The notes under the pieces were generated by a model. The model did not search any database and was not told the origin of the DNA. It worked only from the letters and a program-made list of their open reading frames with translations. Positions 23,513 to 34,937 of a DNA stretch of 64,000 nt are shown in pieces (the stretch's first letter is position 1; each line of letters opens with the position of its first letter). Where the stretch lies: assembly GCA_003254925.1 (NCBI GenBank), contig QANZ01034339.1, positions 1 through 64,000 on the forward strand, read 5' to 3'. The stretch is from Chamaecrista fasciculata. Lineage: Eukaryota > Streptophyta > Magnoliopsida > Fabales > Fabaceae. Both the position numbers and the translations under genes were made by a program.

Positions 23513-23845
23513 GCCAACACTATTCTTTTTGTTCTTATTTTGTTGCCAAAATAATCTCTAGTGCCCCAAACTAAGGGTTAAGTCTCAATGGTAGTCCTAA
23601 ACATTTTTTTGTCAATGGTACCCTTAAATTCTTTTGTCTTAATCGTATTATGAGACGCCATCTAAATTATTAAAAAAAATTGCTGACTTCATGCCGACAT
23701 CTCAAATAAAAGAGAGAAAACTTGTTTGTATATTGTGAAAAAGAATGTAGGCAAAAATGTGATGTATTCTATATACGTAGTATATCTCATATATACAAGA
23801 TGAAAGATCAATTATCCCATATTCTACTCCTAGAAAACTGTAATC

Positions 23846-23905
23846 TATAAGCCACAAATCCTGTAATTTTATATCAAATTTTATAAGCCACAAATCCTGT
23901 AATTT
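23846..23905 (+). repeat. Two-copy tandem duplication, 36 bp period
   Basis: TATAAGCCACAAATCCTGTA followed by ATTT occurs at 23846 and again at 23882. Confidence 0.85.
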
Positions 23906-24479
23906 GAGAGAATCTGATGACAAATCAAATATCGCAACAGTTGATGAGAGGAATAAAAATTAATCAAGTGCATGCCAAATATTCCAATCCTCACCCATAT
24001 AATCCAATAAATGGATTCACAAAAGTGATACATATTTGAAGTGGATGTATGTGTTTATCTGACCCTCTAAAATAAAACATCCTTTCCACATATAATTAAC
24101 ATGCAGCTTGAAGTTGTCAAAACGATCTACTTAGCTAACTTAATATGTATTCGAGTAACAAAATCATTTGAATCGAATTAGAAATCTAAAGGCCAACAAA
24201 TGATTTATAGTACGTTATAAGTACCTTATGACAATTTTGTTAGCTTTCCAATAATCACTAACAAAATTGCTCAAGTATTTCCCAGGTACACTTATACAAA
24301 AGCTATAACTCGACCAATGTACACTTGAGCAAACACAAATTTCTATTAGCGGAAGCTTAAGATATTCACACAAGATTGGAAAGCATATCACAAAAGACAC
24401 AAGAGTGTAATTCAGATTTCTTGAACACTCACTTAAATACAAGACAAAATAAACAAAATCAATTTCTTAATCAGTAATT

Positions 24480-25754
24480 TTAAATAATTAATTAATCCTA
24501 ATCCATACCAATATTAAAATCTCTCCCACTTGGATAGAATTAATTCATTATTGGATTGGTACAAAAAACCGAATTAAGCAATTAATTGTATCAAAATAGA
24601 TTGCATTAACAAATGTCATATTGATAGGGTATGTCCACCGTCAATACAATTTTAGTCCACAAATAAAATAACCTTGTAACTGGACCCACGATAGGTGAGC
24701 ACTCAATCACAAGTTTCTAACAATGTCAAACTTATTTCCAAAATCTTTTTTTTTTGGGCCAATAACTAATTTCCAAAATCAAAGAATTCAAAATTTTGAT
24801 CCAAAACTGACTCCAAAATAATTTTAGGTACAAAATCACAATTTAAGTGCATATTATCGGGTCAAATTTTCTTTGACATACCAAACTATAATATTAGGGA
24901 GAGTGGAAAACATATATGGTCAATAATAATTCAAAAAATATGTACAAAAATTTTCAACTCAAAATTTCGATAATACGTGGCCCAAAGCAAATAATTAGTG
25001 TTACGAAAATTGTGAAAAAAATATTTCGAGTATTCGAAAAATTCAAAAAAAAACCCAATAAATAGAAAATTTTTTAGCACATAGGTACAAAACGGGGCAA
25101 GAAAAGGCCACCCCACACGCCTCCACGCGCTGGCGGCGCGAGTGGGTGTGGTTGGAGGTCGGTCATCTTCAACCTCCAGCCCCTGCTATTGTTCACACAT
25201 CCAAAAACACCATTTTTGGTCGATTTCAGCTCGGTTTGGCTAATATTTTTATTGGGTTTTGAGTGGTTCATGATCAAAAAATCATTTCCATGTATTAATT
25301 TCAAAAAGCAAGCTCAAAATGGCACCGAAAATTGAAGAAAAACGAACTCATGAACCCTAAAAAGGACCAAATTGAAATCCAACAAAATCAAGCTTATTTC
25401 TCAAAATTACCAGAGGGCTAACGATATTAAGGTGTCGAAAATGAAAACCCATAAACTCATTCGTCAAAACAAACTCCAACAAAGCCGGATTGAAGATTCA
25501 AAAAACTGAAAAATAGTACTCTAAAAGAGGTTTTGATTTTTCAGCCCAAACAATCTTCAATCCAGCAATTTTTACATGTTATATGTTCAAAATAACATGA
25601 TGAACAAAGCCCAAAAATTGATTTTGGAAAACAAACAATAATCAACAAATTTAGGGACCAAAATGAACAAAATTAAAAATCTTGATATGAACACAATAAC
25701 ACGATTCAACTCTAGAAATCATCAGCAACAAGAACTAATGGCTCTGATACCAAT
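24480..25754 (-). mobile_element. Leader part of a truncated copia element
   Basis: Read on the minus strand, this follows the 5' LTR (25755-26251) and begins with the primer site ATTGGTATCAGAGCCA (25754-25739). No gag or pol frame is visible. A GC-richer patch (25085-25200) with inverted GGCGCG-type blocks lies inside. At about 24524, CCAAGTGGGAGA looks like a polypurine tract, but no second LTR follows it. The internal coding region has been lost. Confidence 0.6.
24734..24780 (-). mobile_element. Mini-retroposon, minus strand, 12 bp target duplication
   Basis: On the minus strand the body ends ATTGGCCC followed by about ten A (24768-24746). It is flanked by perfect 12 bp repeats ATTTCCAAAATC at 24734-24745 and 24769-24780. 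Confidence 0.65.
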
Positions 25755-26251
25755 TGATGGAAATAAATCTGGTGCGGGAGATGAAATCACTAACCTGAAG
25801 TTGACATTGATCTTGTATAAAGTTAAGATCTTCAAACCACAAGATTCAAAGAGTAAACAAGATAGAGTAGTCATGATTTTGGCAAAGAATGGGACCAAAG
25901 TAGGCAAAAGATGGGGATCCTGGGTATGAAAACATGTTTGGAATATATATACCCAAAATATTCACTAATTAGTCCATTAGTGAATATTACAAAACAGTCT
26001 CTTTAACAAACAAACTCCGTATTTATTATATTAGTAATTCAATGGAATAATTACTAATACTCTTTGGACGTGGCTTTGGATTATGCCCGCTCCCGGACAG
26101 CTTGTGGATAATCTAATCCATCACGGATTACCACAATTAATATGAACCTAATATATTCGTATTCAGAATTATGATAAATTAATAACTTATCAATAAACAC
26201 AAATATTAATCTTACAATAAATTAATGTTAATTCACACAAAAGTTCCAACA
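25755..26251 (-). repeat. 497 bp LTR of the truncated copia element
   Basis: On the minus strand it starts TGTTGGAACTTTTGTG and ends GATTTATTTCCATCA, with the TG/CA borders of an LTR, directly followed by the Met-tRNA primer site. No partner LTR was found in the window. Confidence 0.75.
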
Positions 26252-26298
26252 ATGAAGCCATGTTGCTCATTTAGAAATGTGGTTATCTCATGTTTTCA

Positions 26299-26345
26299 AG
26301 TATCTATATCTATTCAGGCCAAAAAAAAAAAGTATCTATATCTAT
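26299..26345 (+). mobile_element. Ultra-short retroposon TCAGGCC-A10, copy 1
   Basis: TCAGGCC plus ten A (26314-26330) sits between perfect 15 bp repeats AGTATCTATATCTAT (26299-26313, 26331-26345). A related segment at 32644-32745 has the same flanking sequence without the insertion, so an empty site is visible in this window. Confidence 0.8.
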
Positions 26346-26578
26346 GATTCTATGTTACTCATTTAGAAACGTGCTTATCTCTCTATATGGCAGAGGACAT
26401 GCTCTGTTTAAATTTGAATTCTTTTAAATGACAGTAATTCTAGTATACATTCCGCTTGGAATTAATTGTTCACCCTCATAATAATTATGAGCCATCAATT
26501 TACATCTCATGTTCATAGATATATGAGATTTTCTAAATAAGTAACATAGATATAGATACATTAAAAACATGAAATTTG

Positions 26579-26769
26579 AACTAAGTTTGGTTGGTCTAGT
26601 GGTTGAGTTCACTAGGTCGCTTAAGTAAGGTCGGGGGTTCGAATCCCGCCTTGTATATGCAACAACTAATTGGCCAACGGCAGACCCTTAAATGGAGCAC
26701 CGATCCGCGGAGGATTAGTCCTTGGCCTGTCGGGCTGAGAGATACCTTAGGAAACAATACAAAAAAAAA
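26579..26769 (+). mobile_element. tRNA-derived SINE with poly-A tail
   Basis: The A box (TGGTCTAGTGGT, from about 26592) and B box (GGTTCGAATCC, about 26636-26646) of a tRNA-type pol III promoter open a 190 bp element that ends in an A run. The flanking target duplication is ACATGAAATTTG before it and ACATGAGATTTG after it, one mismatch. It has no tRNA fold beyond the promoter boxes, so it is not a tRNA gene. Confidence 0.85.
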
Positions 26770-26781
26770 ACATGAGATTTG

Positions 26782-28879
26782 TGTTGGGAAATCACAAGGG
26801 CACAGCGGAAGCGAAAAAGAAAAATAAAATTAATTATAAAACTTGGCGCAAAACAAAAGGTGATTTTCCTACGGATCCGCTAGCAGGATTTAAACCGGTG
26901 AAGGAAGAAGTATACCTCAATGTTTCAATCGGCCCGGTTTGAATGTTGCGACTCTAAGAAGTCCACTCCAAGTGTCCTTCCTCTGCCGGTGATCCACACG
27001 AACAGTTTGCTGTCACCAAGGTGCTAGACTTCAGTTCTTTTCTCCAAAAGAACTTGGGACTCCAATTTACGGTTTCTTGAATTTCAAGAACAATTCTTGA
27101 ATCAAGAGTGATGGTGGCGCCAAGAACAACAAGAACTCCTTGTTTTCTCTCTCAAAAACCGTAATTAGAATGCAAATCGATTTTTCTCTCTCTTGTTTTG
27201 AGGAACTCGACTTGCTTCTCTCTCTACAATTAGGGAGCTCAAAAATTTTCTCTCTCTAGGAAAATTCAAGTGAACAAGTCGACTTGCCTAGGCTCTATTT
27301 ATAGAGTTGGGAAAATTTGATAATTATAATTAGGGAATCCCTAAATTAATGGTTATCAAATTATAAAATTATAAGATTACAATAATATTATAATTTTAGG
27401 ACTTGAATTCTTAATTAAAATATTACTTTAATATCTTAATTGAATTCAAAATGCAATCTTTGAGAATCAATTTGAAGATCAAATCTTCCCTTGGTCCCAC
27501 TCAAGTCATGCGCCTATCCTTCCCCCTTTTTAAGAAATTTAATAAATCAAAAATAACATTCCTAACTCTTAGGATGTTATAACCAACTTATTTATTTCCT
27601 AACAATATTGAATTAAGATAATACCCTATTATCTTTAATTCAAAATTTGAATCTTGAAATCAAAATCATATTTGAATTCAAATTCAAATCAGGACTTTAA
27701 TTAATAAAACATTTCCATTAATTAAAATCAAGATAATAGAGGCGCCACCCTCAACCCTAATTATCCAAATATTAGTGAATTTAATAAATCAATAATCTCC
27801 TAACTTTTAGGAACCTTATCTGATTTATTATTCCCTAATATTATAATTGTAAATAGATTAATCCAATTAACTATTTAACAATTAATATATTTAAACTTGT
27901 CCCACAAATTTAAATATCACAAACGTAGATTTTATTTAAGACAAGACTTCATGTCCCAGACATTCAGCTATGTCTTAAATCGTGTCACTCGAGTGACTCA
28001 CGAATTAACCCTAATTCGTGTCCCTTTAAGCGGTGTCTAAATCCTGCTCATATGTGATCCAGCAAGCCTCACGTGAAGTTGGCAACAAGTCATCTCCATG
28101 ACTCACAATTCGAGAGCGGACTCTAGCAAGCCATCAAGACTACCCAAAACACGTGAGTTATCGTTTTATCAAAACCGATTTAACCTTAGTACCACCTCGT
28201 CATAGACCCTATTGTTACACAATATCTTGGTTCTGGATAAGGCACGGGAAAGTCATCCTTAATCCAAACCTCAACTTTCTCGATTTCCTGAGTTAGTCCC
28301 ATTTTTCTGAGTGGCCACTCTTTCCTTGGACAGACTCATCGAGGGCGCCAGTTAGATATCTCTCATCTCTATGAGGGACAAAATTTCATCTTGGTCAACC
28401 ACATTCCTCAGCACTGTAATCAACAAAACCCGTGCCTAGCCTGTATGGCTACCCTGCTACGGGCAACGTTGGACTAGGCCAAAGTTCGACAACTACAACG
28501 CCGGAATAGTCAAGACCTCAGGTCTAAGGCATCGTGACAGGTGTACAGGAGAGGCTAGCTAATGACTAAACCCATGCAGGACTCTCCGGGTCGGTCCAGC
28601 AACTCGTACCCCTTTACTTATTGCACCATGACTTTCGTAAAGCATCTAGTGCATGTATCTCTATACACCGAGGTCATGCTGGTCTTAGTTCATTTCAAGT
28701 TCCCACTTGAATGAGCGACCAGGGGCAGATTTAGATTAATTATCTTATAATTAATCCAGGACGCTATCATAGTAAACATGCTAATAATATGATAACAACA
28801 TAATTTATCTTCCATAAATTAATCAAAATGTTCAAAACATTTACATAAAATGATTGACCCTAGGACACAATCTCCAACA
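26782..28879 (-). mobile_element. Solo LTR, about 2.1 kb, copia type
   Basis: On the minus strand the unit starts TGTTGGAGATTGTGTCC and ends GTGATTTCCCAACA: TG/CA borders with a 6 bp inverted TGTTGG/CCAACA. The flanks ATTTG and ATTTA match 4 of 5 bases. No primer site, internal region or second LTR is present, so it is a recombination-derived solo LTR. It inserted beside the target duplication of the SINE at 26579. Its GC content is higher than that of the surrounding spacer. Confidence 0.75.
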
Positions 28880-31253
28880 ATTTAGAAATTGGCCAAAACC
28901 GTCTCTGCGACCGCCAAAAGGACCATCACCACTTCACCGGAAAAGGGACCAACGAGGCACTCAAATCACTTTCTTAGCTCATTAAAATAAACAAAAATAA
29001 AACAAACAATTTTAATAAATTAATTAAAGAGGCAATCAAATCACTCTAATTTGTTCCAAAAAGTCACAAATTGATAATCTCAGGTTTTGTTTGCGGGTTT
29101 TCATTTAATTTATTAACAATATGTGTTGATTATTTCCTAAAACCATGGATTGATATTCTGAAGTTTAATTTTTAGTTTTTCATATAATTTATTAAGGATT
29201 TAGTTTATTTTAATAAGAACCAATATGATCAAAGATATTTCAAAGATATAAAAGAGAAGTTTTAGTCATTTACTCATTTTTATCACTTCTCATTTATTAT
29301 AAGTACAACAATCTCTCTCATCATATCACTTTTTACCTAAACCTTTTTAGCATTTCTTTTTATAAATTATTATAATTAATCTCTACTTTTAATTTTCTTT
29401 AATATTTAATAAAATAATAATAATAATTTATTTTTATTTACATATTAATTAATATTATATTTTTATTATTAAAAGTAATTTCTATCCCTCTTATCAAAAA
29501 ATTAACTATATAAATTGAATAAACTTATTTAAAATAATGGTTCATGACTATTTTCGACCAACTCGGTATGTTTCAAACTTTTATTTTCTCTATTAGGGAC
29601 TAATGTGATAACTTTGAAAAACTAGATGACCCAAAAGTCAATTTTTTTTGTCTAAAATTTATTTTGACAAAATTAATAATTAAAGTACAAGATGAACAAT
29701 GACTGTGATTTTAACCTAAGGATCAAACCGTTCACGATTTTAATACTACAGTCTACATGAATAATTAACCAAACTCGTATTTTTTTATTTAACACAAAAA
29801 AAAAAAAAAATCATTCATGACTATTTTAGGACAACTTGGTACATTTCTAACTTTTATTTTCTTCATTATGGACTGATGCATCAACTCGGTAAAATTGTAT
29901 TTTTTGTCTAATATCTATTTTGGGAAAATTGAATAAGTATAATCATAATATAGAGAGAGTACGAGTAGGACGATGACCATTATTTTAACTCAAGGACTAA
30001 ATCATTCACCATTTTAATATTAATGAACCAATCGACTTGTATTTTTGTTTAGCGACTAGTTTGTGGAGTTGATACAAAATCGAAGACCAAAAAGTAAGTG
30101 CCATCTAAAATTTATTTGGATAATATTAGGTAATTGTAATCATAACATGTATATTTATCAAGTGAAATAACCTATTACAAAAAGCTAAAAAAATGTAATT
30201 TCTGTAATAATTAGATTATTCCAAATCCTATGCAAAAAATTCCTCAAATCATATACTTTTCAAAAATCTAACTCAAACAACTCAGATTATTCACAAAAAT
30301 CAAAAAATCGAAAAATAAATTTTTCTTCCATTTCTACCCTTATACATTTTATAAATTTTCATATAATTTTATCTACCAACCACAACTATTATATACCTAT
30401 TTAAATAATTTCACACCTAAAAATCTCCATTTACAACAAATAATCCAACCAACATTTCAATTTCCAATCTGATTTTTTAAATAAAAAATAAAGAACTGAA
30501 AGATAAAATAAATTAATAAAGAAAAAGATGTGCTTATACTTCAACTTTTTTAATTTATATTAACAACTATATTTATTAAATAATTTAGTGACTTTATTTT
30601 AATATTTATTAAATTTAAATATTGAGTTAGAACTATAAATATGAAAATTTATGAGGGTGAAAAAAAAACATAATTGTATAGTTAATGTAACAAGTTAAAA
30701 ATGACACTTGTGATATTATTATTGATTCCTTAGTGATGGCATGAGATGCATACAAATTGCATTTTACACTATTCCCTTCATATATATATATATTAGGGGT
30801 TTTGTGTGTTCTAACGAGTACGCAAATATGCATGTAACGTCTATTATTATAAAAAATGTTAAATTATATAAAGAATTAAAATAATTAATTTTATTTTATT
30901 TTAAAATACTCAAGATATTAATTAAAAAGTTATTAATAAAATAATTTATTTTTATTTTGAATTGAACATTAAAAAAAATCATGACAACAACAAAAATTGT
31001 TTGGAATTGGTGAAAAAAAATTTAAAATTGATATAAATATTTTATTATTTATATGTAATATACATATATTTCAAATAACATGGACGAGGATGTAAGAATG
31101 CTGACGAATTTTTTTATGCGGGGTGTTTTTCTTTTTATATAATTTAATCAACATGGATGTAGAGATGGGGATTTTTTTTTTTTTTTACGCGGGGTGTTTT
31201 TTTAATTTTTTTTAAATAATGTAATGAATATAGACGTGGGATGGTTTTATATA
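28880..31253. other. AT-rich intergenic spacer with diverged tandem repeats
   Basis: No gene is seen. Two diverged copies of a roughly 280 bp unit lie at about 29540-29780 and 29815-30060 (both begin TCATGACTATTTT and contain ACTTTTATTTTC then a GGACTRATG block). Two GCGGGGTGTTTTT blocks occur at about 31120 and 31190. Confidence 0.6.
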
Positions 31254-31975
31254 GGCCAAAGTCCTATTTTTATCCCTCTATTTTGCTTAATGTTCTAAAT
31301 TGGTCCCTCAATTATTTTCGTTCCGTTGTGGTCCCTCAGTTTTTCAAAATGTTCGACCGTTAGTCCCTCAACATTTTTCATCCAAATTTTCCATTAAAAA
31401 AATGGGGAAACTAACTTTAACCTCCCAAAAGTTCTATTATTTTACATTAAAGTCCTTTTCCTTTTATAATAGGATCAAAACGTAAGAAAAAGAAAGAAAT
31501 AAGGGGTTAAATTGATTTCACACTAAAATTGAAGAAAAAACACAGCATCTTCTTCATTCTACCCCATCATCATCATCTTCTTCTTCTACCCACCACCACC
31601 ACCACCACCACCATCATCTTCTTCATTCTCCGGGTTAAATTACTACTGCGTGGAGAGGATCTGAAAAGTTCTAGCTGCGAAGATCTGCATCTTCTGATGG
31701 ATCCAGAGGACTTCCTGTGGCTGAAGAGCCAACTTCCGATGAAATGGATGAGGGAGATGGCGACGACGACGCTAATATTCCGATCGAGGGAGGTGGTGGC
31801 GGTGACGAATGCGTGCAAGGATTTGAAGCAGAAGGTGCCTGAGATATTGGAGGTGGAGGTGGATCCTATGGGTAGGTCGAGATTGCAGGAGGCGGCGATG
31901 AAGGTGTATGTTAAGAAGAGAGAGTTCGAGAAGGTTCTGAACAAGTTTGAAAATAAATAAGTTGTTATTGTTATT
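31254..31975 (+). mobile_element. One-armed MULE-like element with a captured coding segment
   Basis: 31254-31528 is the same terminal arm as the MULE MITE at 41071 (GGCCAAAGTCCTATTTT start, then repeated 'GGTCCCTCA' blocks). It leads straight into GC-richer coding-like DNA. No right arm was found, so the element is truncated or deleted. A partial MITE follows at 32026-32132. Confidence 0.55.
31697..31960 (+). pseudogene. Captured gene fragment, 87-codon open frame, not recognised
   Basis: The frame from ATG 31697 to TAA 31960 reads MDPEDFLWLKSQLPMKWM, then REVVAVTNACKDLKQKVPEI, then DPMGRSRLQEAAMKVY. It has a normal soluble protein composition, unlike the repetitive frame just upstream. I recognise no family with certainty. 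The arm-to-coding join suggests it was picked up by the MULE element. It could instead be a small real gene; no promoter or intron evidence was found. Confidence 0.4.
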
Positions 31976-32025
31976 AATCCATAATAAACCAATTAAACTG
32001 TAATAGCACAAGAAGATTCTGAAGT

Positions 32026-32132
32026 CAGTATACTTTTTTTATTTTTCAGAGACTAAATTGTACATTTCAATTTTTCAAGGACTAAGTTTTCAGCTCGATA
32101 ATCTTTCAGGGATCAAATTGTTAGTTTACTTG
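32026..32132. mobile_element. Half of a GAGTAAACTAACAATTTGG family MITE
   Basis: Only the right arm is present (GACTAAATTGTACATTTCAA to AAATTGTTAGTTTACTT). Confidence 0.6.
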
Positions 32133-32643
32133 ATTGTGTTATATTTGATTTTAAGTTAAAATAATTACTTTTTTATATTAAGATATCATCAAAGGGAAGA
32201 ATATGGTTTCACATCTTGCTTTTTTTTTTTTCCACTTCTTTTAAGCTTTTAATTTACTAAAAGATTAAACAAAAACATAAAAGATTATATAATATATATT
32301 ATTCAAGTGAATAATTAAATACAATAAAGAAAATTTTACACAATGATAATATGTTACCATTTTTACATATATAATATACAAAAGAAATGAAAACCAAAAT
32401 AAACTAACGAAGAAAGCCACTTTTGTATTTTAGTTTGACAATTTAAAAGTTTTCTCACCAGACTATAGCGAATGGATGCTCTTCATTATTTTTTCTTTCC
32501 ATTTCTCTCTATTTCCTTTCATCCTAGCCATCCAAAGCATCTCATGATTTCAACAAATGCCACGTCTTACCATCTCTAGATGAAAATATTAGAGAAAGAG
32601 AAAACATATAATTGCAATATGGATAAGCAACATGCATCGAACC

Positions 32644-32745
32644 CATGTAACTCATTCAGAAGTGTGCTTATCTCATGTTTTCAAGTAATATCTATGGTTC
32701 TATATTACTCATTTAGAAACGTGCTTATCTATACTATATTATATG
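32644..32745 (+). repeat. Segment related to 26266-26400
   Basis: Two related blocks: TTATCTCATGTTTTCAAGTA, then a TTACTCATTTAGAAACGTGC block. The 26266 copy carries the TCAGGCC-A10 insertion between them; this one does not. Confidence 0.7.
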
Positions 32746-32796
32746 GCTCCACCTTTTATGGTTGGTCAAAAATAGTGAATCAAAAAATTAAAAAAN

Positions 32797-33010
32797 TTAA
32801 AATTGCTCGACATGACACAACATATATTTATATATAAAAATAATTAAAAATTTATAAATTTTGATAACAATTTTAATAATTACAATATTTATTCATAATA
32901 TATGTCATATGTGTTATTATTTTTATTATTTATCATGTTAAAGTCACAAAAAATTAATTTTATATTCTGAAACTTATGAATATGTATTGTATGGATATCG
33001 TACAGGTCTC
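32797..33010. mobile_element. Truncated hAT MITE, CTATRAAGCATGGACAC family
   Basis: Matches the interior and right half of 4077-4388 (AATTAATTTTATATTYTGAA, then ATGGATATCGT). The left end is missing exactly at the N at 32796. Confidence 0.6.
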
Positions 33011-33495
33011 GTTTCATCCACAGGCTGGTGCCCTCCCGCCCCCTCTCTTGTCTTGCAAAGGTCATGGGTTCGAGCACCCAGTTGTGACGGTAAGAAAATG
33101 CACTTGTACCAGATAATTCCTCATAGAAATGGCTATTAGTTATTCTTTCACAAAATAAAAATTTGAAAATTAAAAAAAAACTATATATAGATAATTTGTT
33201 GGTTAAAAAACAAAATTCTATATATATAATATGGTGAATGATTAATCAATTTTAATAACATTCCTAATTCTATTTTCAATTTCATCTTATGAAGTAAGAC
33301 TCAATTTACAAATTTTTAATTTTATTATCTCTTCATGATTGCATGACTCATCACTTTTTAATATTTAATATTTTAATCAATTAAAATATTATTATCTCTC
33401 TAAACTCATTATCTCCTTACTTTTATATGTTTTATAATTTTGTTTGTTCAACTTATACATTTTATCTTATAATATTGATAATATACAAAAAAAAA

Positions 33496-33829
33496 GGAAA
33501 ATATTCTATTTTGGTCTCTAATGCTTACCTAAATTTCCATTTTGGTCCCTAAAATTTTTTGTTCTGCTTTGTTATTTAATATTTAATATTTTCTAAAAGT
33601 TTCATAATTAGTCTCTAACTATTGAATGTGGTTATATATCTCTTTTAACACGAAGCTCTGATTTCATTGTATTCGAGTTTAAAACGAGAGAGATATGATC
33701 ATATTCAATAGTTATGGACCAATTATGAAACTTTTAGGAAATATTTGAAGACTAAAACAAAACAAAAAAATATTAAGAATAAAAACAAAACTTTAGATAA
33801 ACATAAGGGACCAAAATAAGATTTTGGCC
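33496..33829. mobile_element. Fold-back MITE with GGCCAAAATCTTATTTTGG-type ends
   Basis: The left end GGAAAATATTCTATTTTGG and right end CCAAAATAAGATTTTGGCC are inverted; further inverted blocks (AAAGTTTCATAATTAGTC and its partner) lie inside. Target duplication obscured by A runs. Confidence 0.65.
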
Positions 33830-34837
33830 AAAAAAATATATCGGCCCCCAACCAAAAATTCTGGCTCCGCCCCTGCTCCCACAACCCTAATTAAAGAGGA
33901 AAAAAGTTTCACCCGAGCAAATTAAAGAGGAAAAAGATTTTGAAAATAATCTCCCAATAGCAGTACAAATTATCCAGCAGTCAATTCTTCAATTCTTCCA
34001 TTGGAGCATATTAAAGGGGAAATAGATTTTTTTAAGATAAAAGATTATTTCACATTCACATAGCATTCCAAGATACCATTCTTGAAAAAGAAAATCAAAT
34101 AGTAAAATCCTCTCCGATTAAATTGAGATTTTGTGAGTGAGATCTTGACATGTTCTTTCATATCCAACAATCAGCTTTTAGATTGGAGTTGATTTAGTTG
34201 TGTTTGAACTTTGAAGTTTGAACTATGAACCTTGAAAATGTTGCTTTAGTTTTGTGTAAAAAATGCCTCTATTTCATTTGTGCCTAGTGAATTTTGATAA
34301 TTATTAGAGGGAGTTGTGAAGTATAAATATGTTGTTTAAGATCTATTAGAGGTGAACTTTTGTACTAAATATATTTGTTTAAACTTATTTTAATATTTTC
34401 TTGTATTCAAATATTGTAAGATAATGTATTTTTTTGTTCGGTAAAATGTAAGATGATCTATTTTTTTACCTCTTTTGTTTAAAAGGTTTTATATACATCA
34501 GTTGTATCCCTTTAAATTGATACAATATAATTACACAATTCTTTAATCCATCGAACACTTGTTCAAAAACAAAACCATCGGAACATTGTGGACAAAAATA
34601 TATACCAAGTTTATGAATTTGAGTGTTTTTAATGATTTGTTTCGCTGGTCACTCTTGAGCTTGAAGGAAATGTGAAATCTTCTCAGCAAAATCAATAATG
34701 AGATTATACACACACGTAAGTTTCTCACTTATAGTCACATGTAATAATGAAATTATTGAGCCTAATCAATAATGGGAGCATTTTGTGGGCAACCAAAGAT
34801 ATATATATATATATATATATATATGATTGGGAACAGT

Positions 34838-34881
34838 GAATAATGTTACATTCAGGCCAAAAAAAAAAGAATAATGTTACA
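34838..34881 (+). mobile_element. Ultra-short retroposon TTCAGGCC-A10, copy 2
   Basis: TTCAGGCC plus ten A (34851-34868) lies between perfect 13 bp repeats GAATAATGTTACA (34838-34850, 34869-34881). Confidence 0.8.
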
Positions 34882-34937
34882 AAATACAATCACAATGGAG
34901 TGAATGGATAATCATGAATGATGTTATAATACATAAA

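Noticed and set aside
25074..25304. 76-codon minus-strand open frame with a GC-rich patch
   Set aside because: Lies in the leader of the truncated copia element and resembles no gag or host protein.
26579..26769. Possible tRNA gene
   Set aside because: Only the pol III promoter boxes match; the poly-A tail and target duplication show a SINE.
33040..33100. GGGTTCGAGCACC, a B-box-like site
   Set aside because: No A box at the right distance, no tail and no target duplication.
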